Positions 47,652-56,639 of a stretch of DNA of 64,000 nucleotides are shown here, in pieces. This stretch comes from Streptomyces sp. A0642 (lineage in GTDB: Bacteria; Actinomycetota; Actinomycetes; Streptomycetales; Streptomycetaceae): contig NZ_SSBL01000009.1 of assembly GCF_004795105.1 (NCBI RefSeq), positions 176,771 through 240,770 on the forward strand, read 5' to 3'. The position numbers and the translations under genes are program-made. The notes below the pieces were generated by a model that saw nothing but the letters and a program-made list of their open reading frames with translations, was not told the DNA's origin and searched no databases. Each line of letters begins with the position of its first letter. The first letter of the stretch is position 1.

Positions 47652-48656
47652 ATGCCAGGCGCCATCTACGCCGAAGGTCTGGTGAAGACCTTCGGAGACG
47701 TACGAGCACTCGGCGGCGTCGACCTCGACGTGCCGCAAGGCACCGTCCTCGGACTTCTCGGCCCCAACGGAGCCGGCAAGACCACCGCCGTACGCGTCCT
47801 CACGACGCTGCTCAGGCCCGACAGCGGCAGCGCCTTCGTCGCGGGCATCGACGTACTGAAGAAACCCAACGAGGTGCGGCGCTCCATCGGGCTCTCCGGC
47901 CAGTTCGCCGCCGTCGACGAATACCTGACCGGCCGCGAGAACCTCCAGATGGTCGGCCAGCTCTACCAGATGTCCTCGCGCGACGCGAAGGCCCGGGCGG
48001 TGGAGCTGCTGGAGCGGTTCAACCTGGCCGACGCGGCCGACCGGACCACCAAGACCTACTCCGGCGGCATGCGCCGCCGGCTCGACCTCGCGGCGGCGCT
48101 CGTCGTCTCCCCGCCGGTCATGTTCATGGACGAGCCGACCACCGGTCTCGACCCGCGCAACCGGCAGCAGCTGTGGGAGGTCATCGAGGAACTGGTCGCC
48201 GGCGGCACCACACTGCTGCTGACCACGCAGTACCTGGAGGAGGCCGACCGGCTCGCCCACGACATCTGCGTGATCGACCACGGTCTCGTCATCGCCCGCG
48301 GCACGTCCGACCAGCTCAAGGCCCGCACCGGCGGCGAACGCGTCGAGGTCGTCGTGCACCAGCCCGACCAGATGGCACCCGCCCGCGACGTCCTCACCCG
48401 CCTGGGCAAGGGCGCCGCCACCGTCGTCCCGCACATGCGGAAACTGACCGTCCCGGTCGACGGCGGCGCGAAACTCCTCGCCGAGATCATCCGCGACCTC
48501 GACGCCCGCGGCGTGGAGATCGACGACATCGGCCTGCGCCGGCCCACCCTCGACGACGTGTTCATCTCCCTCACCGGCCACGCGGCCGAGCAGGAGAAGA
48601 CCGACGAGAACGGGGCGGACGCCCCGGAGCCCGCCCGGACGGAGGCAGAGAAGTGA
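47652..48656 (+). CDS. DrrA-like ABC transporter ATPase
   Basis: A 334-residue ATPase of the daunorubicin-resistance (DrrA) type. Walker A 'LGPNGAGKTTAVRVL', Q-loop 'IGLSGQFAAVDEYLTGREN', signature 'YSGGMRRRLDLAAAL', Walker B 'VMFMDEPTTGLDPRNR', and 'LLTTQYLEEADRLA'. The C-terminal ~90 residues are the DrrA regulatory domain. It should drive export by the permease gene with which it overlaps. The substrate is unknown and need not be an antibiotic. Confidence 0.94.
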   Translation: MPGAIYAEGLVKTFGDVRALGGVDLDVPQGTVLGLLGPNGAGKTTAVRVLTTLLRPDSGSAFVAGIDVLKKPNEVRRSIGLSGQFAAVDEYLTGRENLQMVGQLYQMSSRDAKARAVELLERFNLADAADRTTKTYSGGMRRRLDLAAALVVSPPVMFMDEPTTGLDPRNRQQLWEVIEELVAGGTTLLLTTQYLEEADRLAHDICVIDHGLVIARGTSDQLKARTGGERVEVVVHQPDQMAPARDVLTRLGKGAATVVPHMRKLTVPVDGGAKLLAEIIRDLDARGVEIDDIGLRRPTLDDVFISLTGHAAEQEKTDENGADAPEPARTEAEK

Positions 48657-49504
48657 GTGCCGTTACCGACGCGACCCCGGGTCGCGCGCTGCGCCGCGCC
48701 GGCGGGATCGGCCAGTCCGCCCGCGACTCGCTGGTCATCGCCCGCCGGAACCTGATCCGCATGAGCAGGATCCCGGAGATGCTGCTCTTCGGGGTCATCC
48801 AGCCGGTCATGTTCGTGGTGCTGTTCAGCTACGTCTTCGGCGGCTCCCTCGTGGTCGACGGCTCGACCAGCGCCAGCGAGTACCGCAACTTCCTGATGGC
48901 CGGCATCTTCGCGCAGACGGTCACCTTCGCCACGGCCGGCGCGGGCGCCGGCATCGCGGACGACATGCACAAGGGTCTGATCGACCGGTTCCGCTCCCTG
49001 CCCATGGCGCGCGGCGCGGTGCTCACCGGCCGGACGCTCGCCGACCTCGTGCAGACGGCCATCACCGTCATCGTGCTCGCGATCGTGGCCCTGCTGGTCG
49101 GCTGGCGCACGCACACCAGCGTCGGAGAGGTGCTCGGGGCCTTCGGCCTCCTGCTCCTTCTCGGTTACTCCTTCTCCTGGATCGGCGCGCTGATCGGCCT
49201 GTCCGTCCGCACCCCGGAGGCGGCCACGTCGGGCGGACTGATCTGGCTGTTCCCGGTCACCTTCATCTCGAACGCCTTCGTCCCGACCGAGAACATGGCG
49301 AGCTGGCTCCAGCCGATCGCCGAGTGGAACCCGTTCAGCGCCACGGTCCAGGCCTGCCGCGAGCTGTTCGGGAACCCCGGTGTCTCCCCTTCGGACGCCT
49401 GGCCGATGCAGCATCCCGTCTGGGCCTCGGTGCTCTGGTCGGTGGTCATCATCGCCGTGTTCCGGACCCTCGCGGTGCGCAAGTACCGCTCGGTCGCGGT
49501 CTGA
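48653..49504 (+). CDS. ABC-2 type (DrrB-like) permease
   Basis: A 283-residue permease with six hydrophobic helices (about 48-70, 83-105, 130-155, 160-182, 190-212, 253-273). The conserved 'MARGAVLTGRTLADL' loop and 'FVPTENMASWLQPIAEWNPFSATVQACREL' region are typical of the DrrB/ABC-2 family. The GTG at 48653 overlaps the ATPase stop by four bases and has GGAGG upstream, so the two are coupled. Confidence 0.93.
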   Translation: MSAVTDATPGRALRRAGGIGQSARDSLVIARRNLIRMSRIPEMLLFGVIQPVMFVVLFSYVFGGSLVVDGSTSASEYRNFLMAGIFAQTVTFATAGAGAGIADDMHKGLIDRFRSLPMARGAVLTGRTLADLVQTAITVIVLAIVALLVGWRTHTSVGEVLGAFGLLLLLGYSFSWIGALIGLSVRTPEAATSGGLIWLFPVTFISNAFVPTENMASWLQPIAEWNPFSATVQACRELFGNPGVSPSDAWPMQHPVWASVLWSVVIIAVFRTLAVRKYRSVAV

Positions 49505-49510
49505 GCACCG

Positions 49511-49544
49511 AGAGAGCCCCGGCCGCACGCGGCCGGGGCTCTCT
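49511..49544. terminator. Bidirectional terminator between the ABC operon and greA
   Basis: AGAGAGCCCCGGCC (49511-49524) and GGCCGGGGCTCTCT (49531-49544) form a perfect 14-bp stem with a 6-nt loop between convergent genes. Confidence 0.9.
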
Positions 49545-49559
49545 CCTGTGGTCTGCGGG

Positions 49560-50057
49560 TCAGCCGGAGTACGGCTTCGCCGAAAGGATCTTGACCTTGG
49601 CGGTCTTGCCGTTCGGCAGCTCGTACTGCGCGGTCTCGCCCATCTTCTTGCCGTTCACGCCCACGCCGAGCGGGGATTGCGGCGAGTAGGTCTCGATGTC
49701 GGCGCTCGCGTATTCGCGGGAGGCGAGCAGGAAGGTCGTCGTGTCGTCCTCGTCACCGTCGAAGGCGATCGTCACGACCATGCCGGGCTCGACCACGCCG
49801 TCGTCGGCCGGCGCCTCGCCGACCTTCGCGTGTTCCAGGAGCTGGGTCAGCTGGCGCACCCGGAGCTCCATCTTGCCCTGCTCCTCCTTGGCGGCGTGGT
49901 ACCCGCCGTTCTCACGCAGGTCGCCCTCCTCACGGGCCGCCGCGATCTTGACGGCGATCTCCGTGCGCGCGGGACCAGACAGGTACTCCAGCTCGGCCTT
50001 GAGCTGGTTGTACGCCTCCTGCGTGAGCCAGGTGACGTTTTCGCTGGTCTGGGTCAC
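49560..50057 (-). CDS. greA: Transcription elongation factor GreA
   Basis: A 165-residue Gre factor. The N-terminal coiled coil has the acidic tip 'AREEGDLRENGGYHAAKEEQ' that enters the polymerase channel. The C-terminal FKBP-like domain reads 'ETYSPQSPLGVGVNGKKMGETAQYELPNGKTAKVKIL'. It frees backtracked RNA polymerase by stimulating transcript cleavage. The GTG at 50057 has GAGGAG upstream and gives the normal length; an ATG at 50111 is open but not supported. Confidence 0.95.
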   Translation of the reverse strand: MTQTSENVTWLTQEAYNQLKAELEYLSGPARTEIAVKIAAAREEGDLRENGGYHAAKEEQGKMELRVRQLTQLLEHAKVGEAPADDGVVEPGMVVTIAFDGDEDDTTTFLLASREYASADIETYSPQSPLGVGVNGKKMGETAQYELPNGKTAKVKILSAKPYSG

Positions 50058-50246
50058 AGGGTGCTCCTCGTCGGTACTGGGAATACAAAGCATCGCCCTA
50101 CCCCGAAGCATGCGCTTCCACGGGTGGGCGAAACCACGAGCCTAACAATTCGCCGGGGAAAGGGGGAGGAGGTAAACGGCCCGGAGTGCGGAACCGCAGG
50201 TCAGCGCCGTCAGGAGTCGCTCACGTCACCCGTGCGGCGGTCAACG

Positions 50247-50657
50247 CTACGCCCCGCCGCCCTCCGTGCAGCCCAGCAGTTCCACAGCCGTCGCCCGGGA
50301 CGTCGTACGCAGGGTGAGGACCCGGTCGATCCGGTCGGTGGCGCCGTCGAAGCGGAAGTCCTTGCGCGCGACCTCCGTGCCGTTCTCGCTCTGCGAGCGG
50401 AGCGTGCAGTAGCCCTTGGCGTCCCGGTCCTTGCGGACCTCCAGGTGCACCTCGACGCGGTCGTCCGAGACGACCTTGAACTTGATCATCTCGGCGCTGA
50501 GGGCCTGGCCGCCCACGTAGTCGTAACCGATCCAGCCGACCACGCCCAGCAGGGCGACGCCGAGGACCGAGCCGATGATCTTGAGCTTGCGGTCCGCGCG
50601 CTGGTCCGCGGAGCGGCCGTAGCGGTTCTCGGGAAGCGTCTCGCGCACCGCCGTCAT
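50247..50657 (-). CDS. DUF4307 membrane protein
   Basis: A 136-residue protein with a charged N-terminus ('MTAVRETLPENRYGRSADQ'), one membrane helix (about 28-50, 'IIGSVLGVALLGVVGWIGYDYVG') and an outside beta-rich domain with two cysteines ('GYCTLRSQSENGTEVARKDF', 'LLGCTEGGG'). The pattern fits DUF4307, a conserved actinobacterial family next to mca. Function unknown. The ATG at 50657 has GGGAGG upstream. It is divergent from mca. Confidence 0.85.
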   Translation of the reverse strand: MTAVRETLPENRYGRSADQRADRKLKIIGSVLGVALLGVVGWIGYDYVGGQALSAEMIKFKVVSDDRVEVHLEVRKDRDAKGYCTLRSQSENGTEVARKDFRFDGATDRIDRVLTLRTTSRATAVELLGCTEGGGA

Positions 50658-50684
50658 GATCGTTCCTCCCGTACCGGGGATCGA

Positions 50685-50710
50685 GGAATTTTCCACCCCC
50701 CGGTTCGGTC
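50685..50710 (+). promoter_or_regulatory. Possible SigR-like promoter of mca
   Basis: GGAAT (50685-50689) is followed 18 bases later by GTC, where the SigR consensus has GTT. It lies 45 bp before the mca start. One mismatch makes this a candidate only, though mca is a SigR target in S. coelicolor. Confidence 0.35.
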
Positions 50711-50754
50711 ACTATAGAAGTTGCACTTCGCGACCAATCACTGAGGATCGAGTC

Positions 50755-51636
50755 TTGACTGAGCAGCTTCGACTGATGGCCGTACACGCCCACCCCGACG
50801 ACGAGTCGAGCAAGGGCGCGGCCACCATGGCCAAGTATGTGTCCGAGGGGGTGGACGTGCTGGTCGTGACCTGCACGGGAGGCGAGCGCGGCTCCATCCT
50901 CAACCCGAAACTCCAGGGCGACGCGTACATCGAGGAGAACATCCACGAGGTGCGCAAGAGGGAGATGGACGAGGCCCGGGCGATCCTGGGCGTCAAGCAG
51001 GAGTGGCTCGGCTTCGTCGACTCGGGTCTCCCCGAGGGCGACCCGCTGCCGCCGCTGCCCGAGGGCTGCTTCGCGCTGGAGGACGAGACCGTGGCGGCGG
51101 GCCGCCTCGTCGCGAAGATCCGCGCGTTCCGGCCGCAGGTCATCACCACGTACGACGAGAACGGGGGCTACCCGCACCCCGACCACATCATGACCCACAC
51201 CATCTCGATGATCGCGTTCGACGGAGCGTCGGACACCGAGAAGTTCCCCGAGGCGGAGTTCGGTCCGGCCTGGACGCCGCAGAAGCTCTACTACAACCAG
51301 GGCTTCAACAAGCCGCGCACGGTCGCGCTGCACGAGGCGCTGCTCGCCCGCGGGCTGGAGTCGCCCTACGGGGACTGGCTGGAGCGCTGGAAGGAGTTCG
51401 AGCGCGCCGAGCGCACGCTGACCACGCACGTTCCGTGCGCGGACTTCTTCGAGATCCGCGACAAGGCGCTGATCGCGCACGCGACGCAGATCGACCCGGA
51501 CGGCGGCTGGTTCCGCGTCCCGATGGAGATCCAGCGGGAGGTCTGGCCGACCGAGGAGTACGAGCTGGCGAAGTCTCTCGTCGATACCTCCCTCCCCGAG
51601 AGCGACCTCTTCGCGGGCATCCGCGACAATGCCTGA
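50755..51636 (+). CDS. mca: Mycothiol S-conjugate amidase Mca
   Basis: A 293-residue zinc amidase that cleaves mycothiol conjugates to release mercapturic acids and detoxify electrophiles. Zinc ligands: 'VHAHPDDESSKGAAT' and 'YPHPDHIMTH'. Also 'CTGGERGSILNPKLQG' and 'KLYYNQGFNKPRT'. The start is a rare TTG at 50755 with GAGGA at good spacing, giving 'MTEQLRLMAVHAHPDDE' as in related species. It is divergent from DUF4307. Confidence 0.95.
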   Translation: MTEQLRLMAVHAHPDDESSKGAATMAKYVSEGVDVLVVTCTGGERGSILNPKLQGDAYIEENIHEVRKREMDEARAILGVKQEWLGFVDSGLPEGDPLPPLPEGCFALEDETVAAGRLVAKIRAFRPQVITTYDENGGYPHPDHIMTHTISMIAFDGASDTEKFPEAEFGPAWTPQKLYYNQGFNKPRTVALHEALLARGLESPYGDWLERWKEFERAERTLTTHVPCADFFEIRDKALIAHATQIDPDGGWFRVPMEIQREVWPTEEYELAKSLVDTSLPESDLFAGIRDNA

Positions 51637-51637
51637 T

Positions 51638-51871
51638 ATGTACGCGACTCAGGCACTGACGCACCTCGTCCCGCTCGCCGAGGAACTCGACAAGAACAAG
51701 GTGACCCCCGGGGTCCTGGGCTTCATCGTCTTCGCGGCGCTCGCCGTGGGCGTGTGGCTGCTGATGAAGTCCATGAACCGGCACATGGGGAAGGTGGACT
51801 TCGAGGAGGCGCCGGAGGAGACGGACGCGGGTGCGGCCCCGGAGGCCGTGGGTTCCGCGAAGCGGAAGTAG
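51638..51871 (+). CDS. Small membrane protein downstream of mca
   Basis: A 77-residue protein beginning 'MYATQALTHLVPLAEELDK', with one membrane helix ('VLGFIVFAALAVGVWLLM') and an acidic/Ala-rich C-terminal tail. It begins one base after the mca stop, so it is in the mca operon. An ATG at 51629 overlaps mca and adds three residues. Conserved next to mca in actinobacteria as I recall; function unknown. Confidence 0.8.
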   Translation: MYATQALTHLVPLAEELDKNKVTPGVLGFIVFAALAVGVWLLMKSMNRHMGKVDFEEAPEETDAGAAPEAVGSAKRK

Positions 51872-52079
51872 CGCGGGGCGGGGGCGCCGTGCCGGGGCGA
51901 CCGGTGAGGACCCCCCGCCGGGGTGGCCCGGCCGGATGCCCTCAGGCGTCGGACGGGCCGCAGGTCGCCCTCGGGCGCAGGGTGGGCCGACGCTGCCCTC
52001 GATCGCCGGGCGGGCTTGAGCCGGCCGGGCTCGGTCCGACGGGGCCGGGCCTCATCGGGGCCGGCCCCGCGGAACCCGC
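51872..52079. repeat. GC-rich intergenic repeat-like region
   Basis: This 208-bp stretch between convergent genes has no gene. It includes imperfect GC-rich dyads and blocks such as 'CTCGATCGCCGGGCGGGCTTGA' in shorter pieces that resemble iterated Streptomyces intergenic elements. It probably ends transcription from both sides. Confidence 0.4.
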
Positions 52080-55000
52080 TCACGCGGACTCCGGGACCGC
52101 CACCCCCATGATCTCCCGCGCCTGGCGGGTCGGGGTCAGGCCCAGGCGCCAGGCCTGCCAGCCGTCCTCCAGGGACACGCCCCGGTTCAGGACGACCCGG
52201 AACGCCTCCGCGCAGTCGTCCAGCTTCGCGTCCCGCGTCGGATGGCCGGCCGCGATCAGGTCGGCCAGTTCCTGCTGGGCCACCACCGTGCCCACCTCGA
52301 TGCCGCCCGGCGAGGCGAAGGGCAGCAGCGTGCAGCGCAGGAAGCGGGCCCAGTCCGCTCCCCGCGCGTCGCCGTACGAGTCGAACAGCGCGGCCGCCTC
52401 CCCGCACAGCTCCAGGGCCTGCGGCGCGCGCTGGTTGCCCGCGTCGATCAGGACCAGCTCCAGAGCCGTCCAGGCCTCCCCGTGCGCGACCCCGATGCGG
52501 CGGAAGTCGGCCCGGGCGTCGGCCAGCAGCTGACGGGCGAAACCGGAATTGCGCAGGTTGCCCGTCTGCGCGGCCCGCTGGTCGCGGGTGACGCGCCCCG
52601 AGTGGTGGCGGGCGCACGCCAGCCCGTACACGTCCCGCATCCGGGAGAACATCGTGCGGGACCGCTCCAGCTGCCGCACCGCCTGGTCGGTGTCGCCGGC
52701 CTCCTCCAGGGCCTGGCCCAGGTAGTAGAGCGTCCACGCCTCGCCCCGGGCGTCCTCGTTGTCGCGGTGGCGGCCCAGGGCCGCGTTCAGCTGCTCGACC
52801 GCCGGGGCCGGGTCGCCGTCCAGCAGCCGGGCCCGGGCCAGCTGGGTCAGCGCCCACGCCTCGCCCCGCTCGTCACGGGTCCGCCCGTACAGATCCAGGG
52901 CCGTACGCAGCGCGGTCTCCGCCCGCTCCACATCGCCCATCCGCAGGCGTACCTGGCCCAGCTGGAACTGCGTCCACGCCTCCCCGTGCAGCGACTCGCC
53001 CTCCCGGTGCAGGAGAAGCGCGGTGTCCAGGAGCTCCAGCGCCTCGGCCGGGCGGGCCCGGTCGCGCTCCACCGCGGCCAGCGCGTGCAGCGACCAGGCC
53101 CGGTCCGCGGCCTGAGCCGTGGAGGACTGCAGGGCGATCGCCTCGCGCAGCCGGGCCGCCGCCTCCGTCAGATTGCCCTGGTGGTGCAGGGTGATGCCGA
53201 GCGAGCACAGCGCCAGCGCCGTGCCGGAGTCGTTCTGCGCCTCGCGGTACAGGCCGACGACGGACGACAGCGTGGTGCGGGCCTTGTCCAGCTCGCCGAG
53301 CTGGCGGGCCGCGATACCGGTCCGCCACTGCACCGACCGCTCCAGCAGTCCCTGGTCGACCGCCTGCGTCAGCTCACTGATCTCGCCCAGCCGGTAGAGG
53401 TCGCCGCGCAGCAGGCAGTAGTCGCACAGCGCGCCCAGGAGATCGAGGACCGCACCCTGGTCGACGCCCTCGCTGTGCCGCAGCGCGGACGTGATGAAAC
53501 TCGACTCGTCGTCCAGCCACCGCAGGGCCGCGTCGAGGGAGCCGAAACCGTGCGGGCCGAACTGCCCGGCGCGGGTGGACATCTTGCCGTCGACCATGCG
53601 GATCACCGCGCCCGCCAGTTCGGCGTAGTTCGCGATGAGCCGCTCCTGGGCGGCGGTGCGGTCGGCGGCCTCCTCCTCGTCGTTCAGCCGGGCCAGGGCG
53701 AAGCCGCGCACGAGATCGTGCAGCCGGTAGCGGGAGCCCCGCACATGGTCCAGCAGCCCGGCCCGGGACAGGGCGGTCAGCAGCCGCCCGGCCTCCTGCT
53801 CGTCGGCCGAGAGGAGCGCCGCGGCGGCCGCGGCGCCGAGGCTGGCGCGACCGGCCAGCGCGAGACGGCGCAGCAGCCGCCGCGCCTGCTCGGACTGGTC
53901 GGTGTAGCGCAGCCACAGGGCCCGCTCGACCGGCGGGACCGGCCCGTAGGCCGCCAGGTCGGCGGCCAGGGTGCTCGGGGTGCGCTCGCCGAGCGAGGAG
54001 CCCGCTATCCGCAGCGCGAGCGGCAGACCGCCGCACAGTTCGGTGATCGCCTCACCGGCCGGGAAGTCGTACGGCCCCTGCCCGTCGTCCTGGGACGCCC
54101 CGCGCAGCAACTCCTCGGCGCCCGCCGTGTCCAGGGCCCCGACGGCGAGCTGGTGCACCCGGGCGGGGAGGGAATCCGGCAGGTCGAGCGGCGTGCGGGC
54201 GGTGACCAGGACCAGGCTGTCCGAGCGCTCAGGCACGAGGGTGCGGACCTGCTCGGCGTCGCTCGCGTCGTCGAGGACGATCGCCACCGGGGTGCCGGTG
54301 AGGTGCTGGTGGTAGAGCTCGCTGAGCCGGCGCACCTGCTGCTCGGCGGAGGAGCTGTCACGGAACAGCAGCTGTTCGCGGGGGGCGCCGAGCCTGTTCA
54401 GCAGATGCAGCAGGGCGTCCCGGGTCGGCAGCGGCGCTTCGTCGTCCGCACCGCCGCGCAGGTCGACCACGCACGCACCCCGGAACTGGTCCTTCAGGGT
54501 GTGGGCGGCCCGCACGGCCAGGGTGGTGCGCCCGGCGCCCGGCGGCCCGTGCAGGACGACGACGGTCGGCTTCGTCTCCGTCGACGCGCGGGCCGCCTGC
54601 ACCCACTGGGCGATCCGGGCCAGTTCGGCCCGGCGGCCCGCGAACTCGCCATCGGCCGTGGGGAGATGACTGAAAGACTGTTCCAGGAGCGCCCGCATGC
54701 GGGCCGCCGCGCTGCGGTCCCCGCCGCGCAGCTGCGGCGCCGTCCGGTCCGCTGCGGCCTTCTTCTTCGCCGGGGTGCGGGAGGACGCGGTCAGCATGCG
54801 CTGCTGGTCGATGAAGGGGCGGATGCCCCGCACCTCCAGGGCCGTCAGCCACTGGAGGCGCAGTTGCTCGGTGCCGCCGGGCTGCCCGAGGGCCGCGGCC
54901 CGGCGATGGGCGGCCGGCCAGTGGGAGGCGGTGACCTTGGCGACGGTGGCGGTGGCGCCGGCGACCGCGACGACGGCGCCCGCACCGAGTGCCAGGCCGG

Positions 55001-55313
55001 ATGCCGTGCCGAGGGCGAGGTCGGCGCCGAAGGCCGCGGCGGCGGCAACCCCCGTGACCAGCAGGGGCGTTCCGAGGGTGGTCCGGTTGAGGCGCTGGGT
55101 GAGGGGCTGCCGCCCGGCTGCCTCGGCGTCGAGGGCCTCGGTGTACGCGGCGTACTCCTCGCCCGCAGCGGCCGTCAGCGTGTCCATCGCGGCGCGGCCG
55201 CGTGCCATCAGCGGGCCGGGGTCGGTCCGGCCGCCGGAGCGTCGCACCTCTTCCTCCACGGCCCGTGCCAACAGCCGTTCGGCTTCCGCCCGGTGGCTGT
55301 CCCGCATCCGCAT
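52080..55313 (-). CDS. STAND-type ATPase with TPR domain
   Basis: A 1077-residue signal-transduction ATPase. Order: N-terminal helical region, two hydrophobic helices (about 80-120), basic linker, then an NB-ARC-like domain (about 225-500) with 'VVVLHGPPGAGRTTLAVRAA' (Walker A with Arg in place of Lys), 'VAIVLDDASDAEQV' (Walker B) and 'CGGLPLALRIAGSSL'. A winged-helix region follows ('YRLHDLVRGFALARL'), then about 10 TPR repeats (600-1000) with 'GEAWT..QLG..L..AGD..A' periods. It probably acts as a membrane-associated switch. No effector domain is recognised. Confidence 0.88.
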   Translation of the reverse strand: MRMRDSHRAEAERLLARAVEEEVRRSGGRTDPGPLMARGRAAMDTLTAAAGEEYAAYTEALDAEAAGRQPLTQRLNRTTLGTPLLVTGVAAAAAFGADLALGTASGLALGAGAVVAVAGATATVAKVTASHWPAAHRRAAALGQPGGTEQLRLQWLTALEVRGIRPFIDQQRMLTASSRTPAKKKAAADRTAPQLRGGDRSAAARMRALLEQSFSHLPTADGEFAGRRAELARIAQWVQAARASTETKPTVVVLHGPPGAGRTTLAVRAAHTLKDQFRGACVVDLRGGADDEAPLPTRDALLHLLNRLGAPREQLLFRDSSSAEQQVRRLSELYHQHLTGTPVAIVLDDASDAEQVRTLVPERSDSLVLVTARTPLDLPDSLPARVHQLAVGALDTAGAEELLRGASQDDGQGPYDFPAGEAITELCGGLPLALRIAGSSLGERTPSTLAADLAAYGPVPPVERALWLRYTDQSEQARRLLRRLALAGRASLGAAAAAALLSADEQEAGRLLTALSRAGLLDHVRGSRYRLHDLVRGFALARLNDEEEAADRTAAQERLIANYAELAGAVIRMVDGKMSTRAGQFGPHGFGSLDAALRWLDDESSFITSALRHSEGVDQGAVLDLLGALCDYCLLRGDLYRLGEISELTQAVDQGLLERSVQWRTGIAARQLGELDKARTTLSSVVGLYREAQNDSGTALALCSLGITLHHQGNLTEAAARLREAIALQSSTAQAADRAWSLHALAAVERDRARPAEALELLDTALLLHREGESLHGEAWTQFQLGQVRLRMGDVERAETALRTALDLYGRTRDERGEAWALTQLARARLLDGDPAPAVEQLNAALGRHRDNEDARGEAWTLYYLGQALEEAGDTDQAVRQLERSRTMFSRMRDVYGLACARHHSGRVTRDQRAAQTGNLRNSGFARQLLADARADFRRIGVAHGEAWTALELVLIDAGNQRAPQALELCGEAAALFDSYGDARGADWARFLRCTLLPFASPGGIEVGTVVAQQELADLIAAGHPTRDAKLDDCAEAFRVVLNRGVSLEDGWQAWRLGLTPTRQAREIMGVAVPESA

Positions 55314-55448
55314 ACGTCCCCCTCGGTTCCTGCCCCCTAGGCCGGTCCGGCGTCCCGGCCGTGCGAGGTACCAGTCTCCTGTCTGGGGCCGGTGCGCGAC
55401 AGGGAGTCCGCGAGGAGAAACCGGAGTCCCGTGTTCCGTGTCGGCGGG

Positions 55449-55691
55449 TCAGGCCGGTCCGGCGGGTTCGGTGGGGTCGTGGGTGATCAGGTCTCCCGGC
55501 TGGCACCCCAGGGCTTCGCAGATCTTCGACAGGGTGGAGAAGCGTACGGTCTTGGCCCGGCCGTTCTTGAGTACGGACAGGTTGACGACGGTGATGCCCA
55601 CCTGTGAGGAGAGTTCGGTGAGCGTCATGCCGCGCTCGGCGAGGAGCCGGTCGAGGTGGATCCGGATGCCGTGGGGTTCGTCCTCGGGCAT
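55449..55691 (-). CDS. XRE-family HTH regulator
   Basis: An 80-residue Cro/CI-type repressor: 'IRIHLDRLLAERGMTLTELSSQVGITVVNLSVLKNGRAKTVRFSTLSKICEALGCQPGDLI' in the usual five-helix order. The ATG at 55691 overlaps the TGA of the DUF2975 gene by one base (TGATG), so it is cotranslated. XRE/DUF2975 pairs are common and the regulator usually controls the pair. Targets unknown. Confidence 0.9.
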   Translation of the reverse strand: MPEDEPHGIRIHLDRLLAERGMTLTELSSQVGITVVNLSVLKNGRAKTVRFSTLSKICEALGCQPGDLITHDPTEPAGPA

Positions 55692-56317
55692 CAGATGGTC
55701 GCCTCGATGTCCTCGCGCATGCGCACGCCTTCGCGCATGATCCGCCCCATGATCACCGCGGCCAGCCCGGCGAGGATCAGGGCCATCGGCCCGGAAAGGC
55801 CCGGCCCGGAGTCCGCCGCCGGCGCCATGCTGTGGGCGAGCCAGGACTGTGACCAGCCGGCGACGAGGCCGGCCAGCGGCGTGCCCGCGGCGACGAACCA
55901 GCCGAGAACCGAGAGCCGTCGCGCCACCGTGTCCGTGAACGGCCCCTGCCGCAGGACGTCCGTGAGCAGCCGGGAGAAGAGCAGGAGCGCGAGGGCGCCG
56001 AACAGCAGCCAGGGCAGCCGGCCCCCGAGGTCCGCGGCCCGCTGTCCCGCGGAGGGGCCGTCCTGGCAGAGGCGCGCCGTGCTGCTGGACGCCTTCACGC
56101 CCTCGCCGACGGGCAGGCCGTCGGGCCCGAACGAGGCGTTGGCCCAGAATCCCGTCTTCACGCAGACCGCCCCGTCGTCGAGCAGGTGCGTGGCCGCCGT
56201 ACCGAGGAAGGCGAGCCCGCAGAGCACGGCCAGGCCGAAGGTGACCGAGGCCAGAGCCCCCGGAAGAACCTCGACGGCGGCACGGCCAACGTGCTGGAAC
56301 AGTTGGCGACGGCGCAC
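55691..56317 (-). CDS. DUF2975 membrane protein
   Basis: A 208-residue protein with four membrane helices (roughly 21-42, 90-110, 130-150, 175-195). The third and fourth segments ('LLTDVLRQGPFTDTVARRLSVLGWFVAAGTPLAG') match DUF2975. The start is unsure: GTG at 56317 has AGG at seven bases and GTG at 56335 is open. Both overlap the 5' part of an opposite-strand coding fragment, which suggests the 5' end was changed by a rearrangement. Confidence 0.75.
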   Translation of the reverse strand: MRRRQLFQHVGRAAVEVLPGALASVTFGLAVLCGLAFLGTAATHLLDDGAVCVKTGFWANASFGPDGLPVGEGVKASSSTARLCQDGPSAGQRAADLGGRLPWLLFGALALLLFSRLLTDVLRQGPFTDTVARRLSVLGWFVAAGTPLAGLVAGWSQSWLAHSMAPAADSGPGLSGPMALILAGLAAVIMGRIMREGVRMREDIEATI

Positions 56318-56638
56318 AGCGAGACCTATCGACACGTCATCACCCAGAGCGGGGTCCCCGGGGCTTCCAGTCCCGCCAACCGGATCGTCATGACGACGCC
56401 GCCGGGTGTGTCGATCCGGCAGACGCTCATCAGGCTCGCGGAGGACGGGCGGACCGACATCCTGGACTCGCACGGAGTCAGCCTCGCATCCATCGAGCAT
56501 CTCAAGGTCGACGAGTTCACCGAGTTCATCCTCGCCCGGCAGCAGGAACTGGCGGCGCGGGAGCGGCAGTTCATCGAGAGCCTGGGTATCAAGTCGGACG
56601 ACAAGGAGGTCGGCGAGACCGACATCGACACCGAGTGA
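56291..56638 (+). pseudogene. 3' fragment of an unidentified gene
   Basis: About 115 codons with strong Streptomyces codon bias ending in 'TDIDTE'. Blocks such as 'IRQTLIRLAEDGRTDILDSHG' and 'EFTEFILARQQELAARERQFIESLG' look like the C-terminal part of a longer protein. No proper start is present: upstream the frame runs antisense into the DUF2975 gene. This looks like a truncated remnant, with the junction near 56270-56310. A real short gene starting at GTG 56291 is possible. Confidence 0.6.
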
Positions 56639-56639
56639 G

